From the NCBI GenBank assembly GCA_963759055.1, contig CAVWYD010000034.1:124001-188000 (forward strand): a stretch of 64,000 nucleotides of DNA, read 5' to 3'. This stretch comes from Thiosocius sp963759055 (GTDB taxonomy: Bacteria; Pseudomonadota; Gammaproteobacteria; Chromatiales; Chromatiaceae). Of the stretch, positions 38,499 to 46,423 are shown one piece after another. The position numbers and the translations under genes are program-made. The notes under the pieces are model-generated. The model saw nothing but the letters and a program-made list of their open reading frames with translations, made no database searches and had not been told where the DNA came from. Each line of letters starts with the position of its first letter. The stretch's first letter is position 1.

Positions 38499-39092
38499 AT
38501 GAATACACAATACCTGATGATTTCAGCGATTCTTGTGGCGTCGATGTCGTTCAGTGCGTCGGCTGAGGTCATTGGCACCGAGGCCGCACCGGGCGATCAG
38601 GCCACGATGCCGGCTCCGGGCGCAGCAATGGCGCCGGCAGAAATGATGCAGCGGATGCAGGAGATGCGTCAGCAGCATATGGAGATGATGCAGGGAAACC
38701 GGCCGGGCCGGCCGATGATGGGACCGGGCGGCGGCATGATGAATCCGGAGATGATGCAGCGGATGCAGAAGATGCATCAGCAGCGGATGGAGATGATGCA
38801 GGCCAACCGGCAGGGCCGGCCGATGATGGGACCGGGCGGCGGCATGCCTGGAGCGGAGGCAATGCAGGGTGCGCCGGAGATTCAGCAGCCTGAGGCGCAG
38901 GTAGAGACGGGCGATCAGGATATGTCATGCGAAAAAATGCATGGCAGACATGGAATGGGCGGCATGCATAAGAAGGGCATGAAGAAGGAGATGATGGCGA
39001 GGAAGCAGCAGCATATGCAGGCCGTGGAGCAGCGTCTGGCCAATATCGAGGACCTGATGCGTGAAGCGGTCGATCTGCTGAAAAGCAGGTAA
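38499..39092 (+). CDS. Exported Met/His-rich repeat protein
   Basis: A 197-residue protein with a signal peptide (MNTQYLMISAILVASMSFSA). The mature part is exceptionally rich in Met, Gln and Gly and contains two near-identical units MMQRMQ-M-QQ-MEMMQ-NR-GRPMMGPGGGM (about 48-78 and 83-113). After SCEKMHGRHGMGGMHKKGMK there is a C-terminal helix. The Met/His clusters suggest periplasmic binding of Cu(I)/Ag(I) or chaperone-like behaviour; this is inference. ATG at 38499 has GGAGGGGAG ahead. Confidence 0.7.
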   Translation: MNTQYLMISAILVASMSFSASAEVIGTEAAPGDQATMPAPGAAMAPAEMMQRMQEMRQQHMEMMQGNRPGRPMMGPGGGMMNPEMMQRMQKMHQQRMEMMQANRQGRPMMGPGGGMPGAEAMQGAPEIQQPEAQVETGDQDMSCEKMHGRHGMGGMHKKGMKKEMMARKQQHMQAVEQRLANIEDLMREAVDLLKSR

Positions 39093-39137
39093 GCCGTCGG
39101 GGGCAGCCGCGGCGCGCCCAAGGGACATAGAGCCCGA

Positions 39138-40064
39138 TCAGCGTGCGGCGCGGCGCAGCTCGGCCTCGACCCGCGCGGCCCCGATCCTGTCTTGATCGAG
39201 GATGCGCGGGATCAACCTGTAACCGGCCGCGAGTTCAACGGCCTGGCGGCAGGCCAGCGGTTCCAGCCGGCTTCGCAGCGCATCGTCGATATTCTGCAGC
39301 ATGAGCAGCTGTGGTGACCGCCAGGCCAGGTAGTCTTCGACGAGCTCCTGTGCCTGCTCTTCCCGCCAGTCAGTCTTGAGTCCAAGCGGGGGGAGTTCCC
39401 CCGCGTGAGACCGTTGCCCGTCACGCGGCGGATCGATGCGATCGCCGCTGCCATCGGCCAGGCGTTGAAACCAGGTCCTGTGCTGGCCTAACTGCCGCAC
39501 CTGACGCTCAAGTTGTTCGGCGTGCTGTCGGGGGCCGAGATCACCGCTGGCCGGCACGCCGCGCGCCGTCAGCGATGGTGACACGAAGCCATGGTCGGCC
39601 AGCCTGGCCGCCCGCCAGCGGCCTGGGCGCAGGTCGACCATGATGTTGCGGTCCTCGGTGGTCGCCAGCAGGGCGACCGGGTTTCCCTGGTAGTCGGTCG
39701 ACCAGCACTCGTAACAGTCGATCAACGCGAAAGGAAGTTCTTGCAGCAGGGATTTCAGCACTTCAGCAATTCGGTCGGCAGCCTCGGTCATGGCGCCGAT
39801 ATCCATTACCGGGTTGGCGGGTATCCTGTGCAGGCCATCTTCGGCGTCCCACAGGCCGAAGTTGAAGTACTGTTCGATCGGCGGGACATCGCTGAAACTT
39901 CGCCAGGTGTGATCGGGGCGCCTTGCCAGGACCTGTATCTGCCAGGTCTGGCCGTTCGGGCTGTAGGCGCGGGCGCCCTGGGTTTCGACTACCTGCAGCA
40001 CACCTTCGAACGGATTGACCCGGCGCACGGCGTAGTGGCGGGTGGTCTGGGTGTCGGCGGTCAC
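39138..40064 (-). CDS. Conserved hypothetical protein (3rd gene of methyltransferase operon)
   Basis: A 308-residue soluble protein without recognised domain. It is acidic and Trp/Tyr-rich in the middle (PIEQYFNFGLWDAEDGLHRI, ALIDCYECWSTDYQGNPVAL), with a helical C-terminal half. GTG at 40064 overlaps the preceding stop as GTGA; the frame extends upstream to 40385 but those codons lie in other genes. The wording of conserved segments looks like a lineage-specific family. Function unknown. Confidence 0.65.
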   Translation of the reverse strand: MTADTQTTRHYAVRRVNPFEGVLQVVETQGARAYSPNGQTWQIQVLARRPDHTWRSFSDVPPIEQYFNFGLWDAEDGLHRIPANPVMDIGAMTEAADRIAEVLKSLLQELPFALIDCYECWSTDYQGNPVALLATTEDRNIMVDLRPGRWRAARLADHGFVSPSLTARGVPASGDLGPRQHAEQLERQVRQLGQHRTWFQRLADGSGDRIDPPRDGQRSHAGELPPLGLKTDWREEQAQELVEDYLAWRSPQLLMLQNIDDALRSRLEPLACRQAVELAAGYRLIPRILDQDRIGAARVEAELRRAAR

Positions 40065-40261
40065 GCGCCGGCCTGCTCCAGTCTGCGGCGCAATTCCTCC
40101 GCCAGTTTGTAGGCCGGCTCCTGCAGCTCGGGATCGAGCGCTTCCATCAGGTATTCGACGTCGTCCAGTGCCGCCTCGATCTCGGACCGTTCGTGGAGCT
40201 TGTCCATGCGCCCCGCCAGTTGCTGCATCCAGGCGATGCTGTCTATCCCTTGCGGGTTCAA
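40061..40261 (-). CDS. Small helical hypothetical protein (2nd gene of methyltransferase operon)
   Basis: A 66-residue acidic protein (IDSIAWMQQLAGRMDKLHER, LEALDP region), all helical. TTG start overlaps the methyltransferase stop (TTGA) and its own stop overlaps the next start (GTGA), so it is in a coupled chain. No domain recognised. Confidence 0.65.
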   Translation of the reverse strand: MNPQGIDSIAWMQQLAGRMDKLHERSEIEAALDDVEYLMEALDPELQEPAYKLAEELRRRLEQAGA

Positions 40262-41547
40262 ACCTTTTGGCCCCAGACCGCGTAAACCGGATCACTGTCG
40301 TTCCGGCGGTTGGCATACTTGTCGTCGCTTGGGCGGGGCAGACCGCGTATCGACCACGTCTCCAGATCGCTGAACAGGCCGTCACGCAGGAAATATTCCA
40401 TCACCAGACCGGTACGTTCAAACTCGTGCATGTCCTCCCAGAGCTTGATCGCCTTGGGGGGGAACCATCGGTTCGAGAAGGTCACGATGAATCTGCCGCC
40501 GTGGCGCAGCACGCGGGCCACCTCGGCAAAGACCTCGAACGGCTTCACCAGGTATTCCACCGAAAGGCTGCAGATCACGGCATCAAACTCGGCATCACCA
40601 TAGGGCAGGGTCGGCTTCAGATTCAGATCGTGGACCAGGTGATCTTTGAACAGGGGGTTGGCGTCGAGCTCCTCGGCGTTCATGCCGAGGCCTACGATCT
40701 CACCCAGGCCGTGTGCCTCCGGCAGATGCGATTCCCAACTCGCCATCAGGTCGAGTATCCGCCCCCCCTGGGGCAGCAGGCGCCGGTAAAGCTTGCCGAT
40801 CTGCGCAGAGGCGGTTTTGTCGACATGCGAGACCATGCGTGGCATGGCGTAAAAGCCTGCGTCCGGTTCCCCGGCCATGCGTGAGAAAGGGATGTCCTGC
40901 CAGAAGTCCGTGGGCATGTCACGCCAGCGCGCCTGCATACCGGGGCCGTTGGCGGTGATCATCTCGGCGACGTCGTTGCAGCTGCCGCCGTGTTCCTCGC
41001 GGGTCTCCCAGATGTCCAGAATGCGAGCCTGCAGCTCGAGTGCCTTGTCCGACAGGGGGTTGTTGAGATCGCAGCAGATCATGTCATCACTGACGCTGCC
41101 GATGCGGAATGGCAGGACCTCTTCGGGAAAGATGCCGCGAGAACCGCCGATGAACGCACGTGGGTAAAAGCGTCCGGCGCGTGGTTCGATGTAATTGTGC
41201 TTGCGCAGATTGCGGTGAAAGGCGCGCTGGCTGAGGTTGAAGCACAGGTCGGACTGGTAGGGGACGATCAGCTCGCCGCCATCGAAGTTTCGCCTTGCGA
41301 TATGATCGACCGGTTTGTCCATCAGGTCAGGTTCCAGCTCGTAGGGCAGAATGTCGCGCCACAGATTCAGTTTGCGCGCGATCAGCTGGTCGGTATGTCG
41401 GGCGTTTTGGCCCTGCCATTGCAGGCTGAAGGCCATCGCACACATCGCACGGCTGTTGGTGCGGTCGATGGTGCGGGTCTTTTCGCTGTCGTCGTCGCCG
41501 GCGAGCTCGAATCCCAGCAATGCCTCTGTCGTGTCGTTCATTTTCAA
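40258..41547 (-). CDS. SAM-dependent methyltransferase with an unassigned N-terminal domain
   Basis: A 429-residue protein. The C-terminal half is a class I methyltransferase: GRILDLMASWESHLPEA (motif I), a motif II/III region around LPYGDAEFDAVICSLSVEYL, then EVARVLRHGGRFIVTFSNRW (motif post-II). It ends with a conserved DSDPVYAVWGQK. The first ~180 residues (MDKPVDHIARRNFDGGELIV, EPRAGRFYPRAFIGGSRGIF) form a separate domain that I cannot assign; a degenerate FKBP/SlyD-like fold is a weak possibility. Head of a coupled three-gene operon. Confidence 0.82.
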   Translation of the reverse strand: MKMNDTTEALLGFELAGDDDSEKTRTIDRTNSRAMCAMAFSLQWQGQNARHTDQLIARKLNLWRDILPYELEPDLMDKPVDHIARRNFDGGELIVPYQSDLCFNLSQRAFHRNLRKHNYIEPRAGRFYPRAFIGGSRGIFPEEVLPFRIGSVSDDMICCDLNNPLSDKALELQARILDIWETREEHGGSCNDVAEMITANGPGMQARWRDMPTDFWQDIPFSRMAGEPDAGFYAMPRMVSHVDKTASAQIGKLYRRLLPQGGRILDLMASWESHLPEAHGLGEIVGLGMNAEELDANPLFKDHLVHDLNLKPTLPYGDAEFDAVICSLSVEYLVKPFEVFAEVARVLRHGGRFIVTFSNRWFPPKAIKLWEDMHEFERTGLVMEYFLRDGLFSDLETWSIRGLPRPSDDKYANRRNDSDPVYAVWGQKV

Positions 41548-41602
41548 TTCCGCCGTTTCCCTTGGTCCAGGCGGAGTTTGCTACCGAACAGCGAAAAATT
41601 TC

Positions 41603-43114
41603 CTAGGCATATTGCAGGGTGAATCCTGCCGTCGATAGGTATTCGGCCTCACGGGCGATCTCGGCCTCGGTCAGCGGATGTTGTGACAGCCATTCGTTTG
41701 CGAACTCGATTCGAACCTTGTCGCCTTCCACGGTGACCTGCATCGGCGGCTTGTGGCTGCCGGAGCGGCCGCGATGCACCAGGGCGGCCATGCGCAGCAG
41801 GACGGTCAGGCGCCTGGCGGATTCCCGGAACCGTGCTGGCAGCATGGCGAATTCGCTGTCGACAAACTTACGCCGGTGAGCACGTACCAGTGCTCCCAGG
41901 AGGGCCTGCTGCTGGCGGGAAAAACCGGGCAGATCAGCGTTTGCCAGGATGTAAGCACCGTGTTTATGAAAACTGTTGTGCGACACGCTAAGCCCGATCT
42001 CATGCAGTCGACAGGCCCAGTTCAGCATCTGCGCATGCTCGGGCGCATCGAGCCCCCAGCCGGTCTGTACCTGTTGCAGCAGCGAATTCGCCGTACCTTC
42101 GACCCGGCGAGCCTGTTTCTTATCCACCCCGAAACGCTGCATCAGGGCCTGGACGGTCGAGTCCCGAATATCTACATGGCGAATATGGCCGACCATTTCA
42201 TACAGCAGGCCTTCGCGCAAAGCGAGGTCTGATACCTGCATGTGCCCGATTTTCAGCGCCTTGAATACGGCGCTCAGTACCGCCAATCCGCCAGCAAAAA
42301 CCGGTCGGCGGTCATCGGACAGGCCGTCCAGCCTGACTTTGTCCATGTTGCCGGCCTTCACCAGGGCCCGGCGCAGTTTCTTCAGCGAGGGCTTGGTGAT
42401 TCCGTCCGTACTCCAGCCATTGGCCAAAACCACGCTCTCGATCGCCTTGATGGTGCCGGAGCTGCCCACCGCGGTCTGCCAGTGCCCGGCATGAAACATG
42501 CGGCTCACGGGATGCAGTTCGATTCGGCCGGCCAGCACGGCCCGGTTCATGGCCTCGCGAGTTATCTTGCCGTCGGCGAAAAATCGTTGGCTCATGCTGA
42601 CGCAACCCATGAACAGGCTCTCGCGCTCGCGCGCCTCCAGTCCCTCGCCGAGAATCACCTCGGTGCTGCCGCCGCCTATGTCGACCACCAGCCGCGTTTC
42701 GTCGCCGGCGGCGAGACCATGCGCCACCCCGAGATAAACCAGGCGCGCCTCTTCACGGCCGCCGATGATCTCGATAGGGTGACCCAGCGCCTGCTCAGCC
42801 GCGCGCAAAAAGGCACCGCCGTCGCGAATCTGCCGCATGGTGTTGGTGCCCACCGCGCGTACCGCACGGTGCGGAAGGGCGTTCAGGCGCTGACCCATAC
42901 GCGACAGGCTGTCCAGGGCGCGTGCCTGGGCCTCTGCGCTGAGGCTCTTGTCCGGCTGGAGTCCGCCCCCGAGGCGAACGGCGTCGCGCAGGCGGTCGAG
43001 TACGACCAGCTGTTCGCCTTCTCGCACTGCGACGATCATATGGAAACTGTTGGAGCCGAGGTCGACGGCGGCCACGGTGTCGAGGGAATTCGGAACTGAC
43101 TGAGGTTGGGTCAT
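41603..43114 (-). CDS. ppx: Exopolyphosphatase (Ppx/GppA family)
   Basis: Releases phosphate from polyphosphate, or pppGpp in GppA-like members. It has 503 residues: ASKHA-type N-domain (VAAVDLGSNSFHMIVA, VDIGGGSTEVILG, VGSSGTIKAIESV) and an HD-like C-terminal domain (CRLHEIGLSVSHNSFHKHGA, YILANADLPGFS). The length and C-terminal domains favour Ppx over short GppA, but the two activities cannot be told apart with certainty. Confidence 0.92.
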   Translation of the reverse strand: MTQPQSVPNSLDTVAAVDLGSNSFHMIVAVREGEQLVVLDRLRDAVRLGGGLQPDKSLSAEAQARALDSLSRMGQRLNALPHRAVRAVGTNTMRQIRDGGAFLRAAEQALGHPIEIIGGREEARLVYLGVAHGLAAGDETRLVVDIGGGSTEVILGEGLEARERESLFMGCVSMSQRFFADGKITREAMNRAVLAGRIELHPVSRMFHAGHWQTAVGSSGTIKAIESVVLANGWSTDGITKPSLKKLRRALVKAGNMDKVRLDGLSDDRRPVFAGGLAVLSAVFKALKIGHMQVSDLALREGLLYEMVGHIRHVDIRDSTVQALMQRFGVDKKQARRVEGTANSLLQQVQTGWGLDAPEHAQMLNWACRLHEIGLSVSHNSFHKHGAYILANADLPGFSRQQQALLGALVRAHRRKFVDSEFAMLPARFRESARRLTVLLRMAALVHRGRSGSHKPPMQVTVEGDKVRIEFANEWLSQHPLTEAEIAREAEYLSTAGFTLQYA

Positions 43115-43264
43115 GCGAAGGGGGCTCTGTGATACTGCGTCAATGCTAAGCTGCGATCCGACACGCGGCGAACAGGTAGCTCGCGGTGTATCTTGTCATC
43201 GCATTGTTACATTTTGCTTGCGTTCATGAGCGGATGTACAGATCTGGACAGTCACAGCGTTGAT

Positions 43265-44941
43265 ATGGGGTATTCTCCCGCCAGTATCCAATTCCTGATC
43301 GAATCTGTGCGACAGCTTTTTTCTCGTATCCTGATGGCGTTTCTTTTGCTGCCCGGCACCAGCCATGCGAACCCGGACTTCGATCTGGTCAATCGCGTGC
43401 GGGCACAGGCCGGTCTGCCGGTACTTGTGCAGGATGAGACCCTGAGCGAGGCGGCTGAACTGCATGCGGCTTATCTCGACCGGTATCGCGCACCGGGTGC
43501 AAGGGGACAGGGCCTGTCGGCACACGCCCAGCGGCAGGGTCGCGAGGGCTTCAGCGGTGAGACGCCCGCGGCCAGGGCGCTGGCCTCCGGATATCCGCAT
43601 CGCGAGGTGCTGGAGAATGTGAGCATGGGTTACGCGGATGCCGAGTCCGCCATGCTGGGTTTGATGAGCGCGATCTATCACCGCCTGACCTTCCTGGATT
43701 TCGAGTCGGATCGCATGGGCGTTGCGGTGGGAAAACGATCTCGCGTTTTTCTGCTGGGGCGCGATGACATGGTTCGTCTTTGCCAATCGCCCCCGGCTGC
43801 CGCGTTGAGCCGTACACCGGTCGATTGTCTGGGCCAGGCTATGACCAGGGAATACTACGAGGTGCTGTGTGCAGATCTGCCCGAAAAGGCCCGGTTCAGG
43901 TCGTCTCATCCGGTCAGCTGCGCGAACGGTACCCTGCTGGATGCCGGGTTCATGGCCGCGGTATGCCGGGAGCCACCGCGTGTTGCGCGTTTCCGCGGCC
44001 ACGGTCGCTACTACGCTCCGTGTGAGAATGGTACTCGGTTCGATGCGCGCTGGTTCAACGCACTGTGCCAGGACCCACCTGAAGCTGCAGCCTACCCGTT
44101 CAGCGGAAGCTACTACGAGATCTGCGAAGGTCCCGTGCGGGTACATGCCGAGTGGCTGGAGGCTGAGTGTGCGGCGCTGCCAGCCACGGCCCGATATACG
44201 GATTCGGGGCGTTACCGCCGACCCTGCGCGGACGACAGCGACATCCGGGTAGAGTACCTGGATGGCCTGGATGCGGCCAAACAGCAGGAACTGCCCGAGG
44301 TGGTGATTTGGCCGCCAGCGGACTCAGAGGCGGTCCCCCCCGCATTCTTCATCGAGGAGCCGGATCCGCTACCGGACCTGGAGGTTGCCGGTTACCCGCT
44401 GAGCATCCAGTTCAACCCGGCCAGGGGAGGACAGGTCAGCCTTGAGAGATTCACCCTGTACCGGATTGACGGCGAGTCGCGCGAGCTGGTCGAGCCTGTT
44501 CGACTGCTCGACCACGCGAACGACCCGAACCAGTTGCTCAGCACGCATGAGTTTGCGTTGTTCCCCCTGCAGCGGCTGGCCTGGGGCGCGGACTATGTCG
44601 CCGTTGTGGACGCAGACATCGATGGGCTCGCCCGGCGGTTCGAGTGGGGATTCGAGACCAGCGGCCGGGGTATGCCCTTGCTGACGGCAAATGCCCGGAT
44701 GCAGCGCTTTGCGGTCCGCTCCGGCCTTGACTACCTGTTATACCTGCCGCCAAAAGAGGCTAGCGCCTACACGGTGTTGAGCACCCGGACCGAGCACCTG
44801 CGGGGTAACTCTGTGGAACTCGAGGTGGTGGATCCGAACACCTTGCGCGTTCGGGTCGACCTGCGTTATTGCGACCGGGCGAGGATTCAGTTCGATGATG
44901 GGCGGCTTGTCGAACTGCATGCGGAAGGGTGCCCGGGATAA
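43265..44941 (+). CDS. Exported CAP-domain protein with a Cys-rich tandem repeat region
   Basis: A signal segment (LFSRILMAFLLLPGTSHA) precedes a CAP/SCP-like domain (NRVRAQAGLPVLVQDETLSE, AAELHAAYLDRY, GENVSMGYAD-like VLENVSMGYADAESAM, HRLTFLDFESDRMGVAV). Then come four units of about 40 residues, each with a Cys pair around a Tyr/Arg-rich turn (for example YYEVLCADLPEKARFRSSHP and RYYAPCENGTRFDARWFNAL). A C-terminal beta-rich region of about 200 residues follows. CAP proteins act outside the cytoplasm; the repeats may be disulfide-bonded. The start is uncertain (ATG 43265, GTG 43307 or ATG 43334). Confidence 0.75.
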   Translation: MGYSPASIQFLIESVRQLFSRILMAFLLLPGTSHANPDFDLVNRVRAQAGLPVLVQDETLSEAAELHAAYLDRYRAPGARGQGLSAHAQRQGREGFSGETPAARALASGYPHREVLENVSMGYADAESAMLGLMSAIYHRLTFLDFESDRMGVAVGKRSRVFLLGRDDMVRLCQSPPAAALSRTPVDCLGQAMTREYYEVLCADLPEKARFRSSHPVSCANGTLLDAGFMAAVCREPPRVARFRGHGRYYAPCENGTRFDARWFNALCQDPPEAAAYPFSGSYYEICEGPVRVHAEWLEAECAALPATARYTDSGRYRRPCADDSDIRVEYLDGLDAAKQQELPEVVIWPPADSEAVPPAFFIEEPDPLPDLEVAGYPLSIQFNPARGGQVSLERFTLYRIDGESRELVEPVRLLDHANDPNQLLSTHEFALFPLQRLAWGADYVAVVDADIDGLARRFEWGFETSGRGMPLLTANARMQRFAVRSGLDYLLYLPPKEASAYTVLSTRTEHLRGNSVELEVVDPNTLRVRVDLRYCDRARIQFDDGRLVELHAEGCPG

Positions 44942-45015
44942 AGGGTTCCGGCAGCTGAATCCAGCACATTGGGTGGCCGGGTTAGTATCATGTTTAAAAC
45001 CGCTTTGGATCGTTT

Positions 45016-45588
45016 ATGAAGTATTGCAGTCTGTGTGGCAATGAGGTGCGCGTCGGTGTCCCAGAGGGGGACAACCGGCAGCGGTATATCTGTGACCATT
45101 GCAGCACCGTCCACTACAACAACCCCAAAGTGGTGGCCGGCTGCATAGCGCACTGGGAAGACAAGGTACTGATGTGCCGACGTGCGATCGAGCCGCGGCA
45201 TGGTCTGTGGACGGTGCCGGCCGGCTTCATGGAAAACGGCGAGACCACCTACGAGGGCGCGGTGCGCGAAACCCTGGAAGAGGCAAACGCCAGGGTGGCT
45301 GTGGATGACCTTTACGTGACGGTCAACCTGCCACATATCAACCAGGTGTACATGTTGTTTCGGGGACGCCTGCTTGACCTGGATTTTTCACCGGGCGATG
45401 AAAGCCTGGAGGTCGAACTGATGGCCGAGAAAGACATCCCCTGGGATCGCGTGGCCTTCCCTACCGTGACCGAGGCACTCAAACTGTATTTCGCTGACAG
45501 CGCGCGGGGCACCTTTCCGGTGCGCATGCTCGATATCGTGCGCGAGGGCGGCGTACCCGGGCGTTACACGGTCAGGACCCTGAGCTGA
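45016..45588 (+). CDS. Nudix hydrolase with N-terminal zinc ribbon
   Basis: A 190-residue protein: zinc ribbon C4-x2-C7 and C26-x2-C29 (NUDIX_4 type), then the Nudix box GFMENGETTYEGAVRETLEE (69-88) in which the final Gly of the motif is replaced by Asn. It resembles the NudC/ADP-ribose-pyrophosphatase-like group acting on NADH, ADP-ribose or other nucleoside diphosphates. The substrate is not determinable here. Confidence 0.9.
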   Translation: MKYCSLCGNEVRVGVPEGDNRQRYICDHCSTVHYNNPKVVAGCIAHWEDKVLMCRRAIEPRHGLWTVPAGFMENGETTYEGAVRETLEEANARVAVDDLYVTVNLPHINQVYMLFRGRLLDLDFSPGDESLEVELMAEKDIPWDRVAFPTVTEALKLYFADSARGTFPVRMLDIVREGGVPGRYTVRTLS

Positions 45589-45688
45589 TATTCGGCGGAA
45601 TTGAGGTTTGCCTGTCTCACCCCGTATTTTTCGCTCTGCACACAGAAATTGAACCATTGCCCGGAAATGCGTGACTTTGGTTCTGCCG

Positions 45689-45705
45689 CTTAAGACTCGT
45701 TTAAG
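45689..45705 (+). promoter_or_regulatory. PmrA/QseB-type box upstream of the thermostable-hemolysin operon
   Basis: CTTAAG-ACTCG-TTTAAG fits YTTAAKNNNNNYTTAAK exactly. It ends 50 bases before the TH start and 23 bases before a TATACG (45729-45734) that could be the -10, placing the box next to -35 as in class II activation. The operon is followed by a PmrA/QseB-like regulator gene. Confidence 0.65.
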
Positions 45706-45754
45706 CATCACCCCCCAGAATCTCCGGCTATACGAAGCAACAGGTTTTCCGGTG

Positions 45755-46423
45755 ATGACTCATACCAGCAGACGCAGACGAATGGTCGATGTACCGACAC
45801 TGGTCCATATGGAAGGGCCCCAGGCTGTTGAGCGGGCAGAGGCCGAGACGTTCGTGCGCGAGGCATTCGATTTTGCATACGGTGCCCGGATCGAGCATTT
45901 TCTTCCGACACTGATGGCCCTGCGCAATAACAGCGGTCGGCTGCTTGCGGTGCTCGGCTTGCGCGAAACCGGGTCTGAGCCGCTGTTCCTGGAGCAATAT
46001 CTGGACCGGCCGATCGAGCAGACCCTGAGTGCAGCCGCAGCTTGTCCGGTCGACCGGGATTCGCTGGTGGAGGTCGGTAACTTTGCGGTTGGCGCGGCCG
46101 GCGGTGGCCGCTGGCTGATCACAGCGCTGACTGCTTATCTGTATGCAGCGGGGCACAGCTGGACGGTGTTCACCTGTGGGCCGGAGCTGCAGAACGCGTT
46201 TCGTCGGCTGGGTGTCGACCTGCTTGATCTGGGGATCGCTGACCCGAATCGGCTGGATGCGGACGAGTGGGCCCGTTGGGGCAGCTATTATGACCAGAGG
46301 CCACGGGTGATGGCGGCGAATGTATCGCAAAGCCATCAAATCCTCGCAGCCCTGTTTGAGAAAGAGTGTGCGCTCAATGCACTCTGGCGGGGTGCCCTGC
46401 AGGCGGGTCAGCTGGCGGCATGA
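45755..46423 (+). CDS. Thermostable hemolysin (TH) family protein
   Basis: A 222-residue PF12261-type protein (THs of Vibrio): VREAFDFAYGARIEHFLPTL, LLAVLGLRETGSEPLFLEQY, EVGNFAVGAAGGGRWLITAL. The fold is GNAT-like, so it may be an acyltransferase rather than a toxin; that is inference. It has no signal peptide. First gene of a coupled operon; its stop overlaps the ligase start (ATGA). ATG at 45755; the frame is open upstream but weakly protein-like. Confidence 0.85.
   Translation: MTHTSRRRRMVDVPTLVHMEGPQAVERAEAETFVREAFDFAYGARIEHFLPTLMALRNNSGRLLAVLGLRETGSEPLFLEQYLDRPIEQTLSAAAACPVDRDSLVEVGNFAVGAAGGGRWLITALTAYLYAAGHSWTVFTCGPELQNAFRRLGVDLLDLGIADPNRLDADEWARWGSYYDQRPRVMAANVSQSHQILAALFEKECALNALWRGALQAGQLAA

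Noticed and set aside
45755..46423. Calling the TH protein a secreted haemolysin toxin
   Set aside because: There is no signal peptide, and the gene is embedded in a biosynthetic-looking operon; the family name is kept but not the function.
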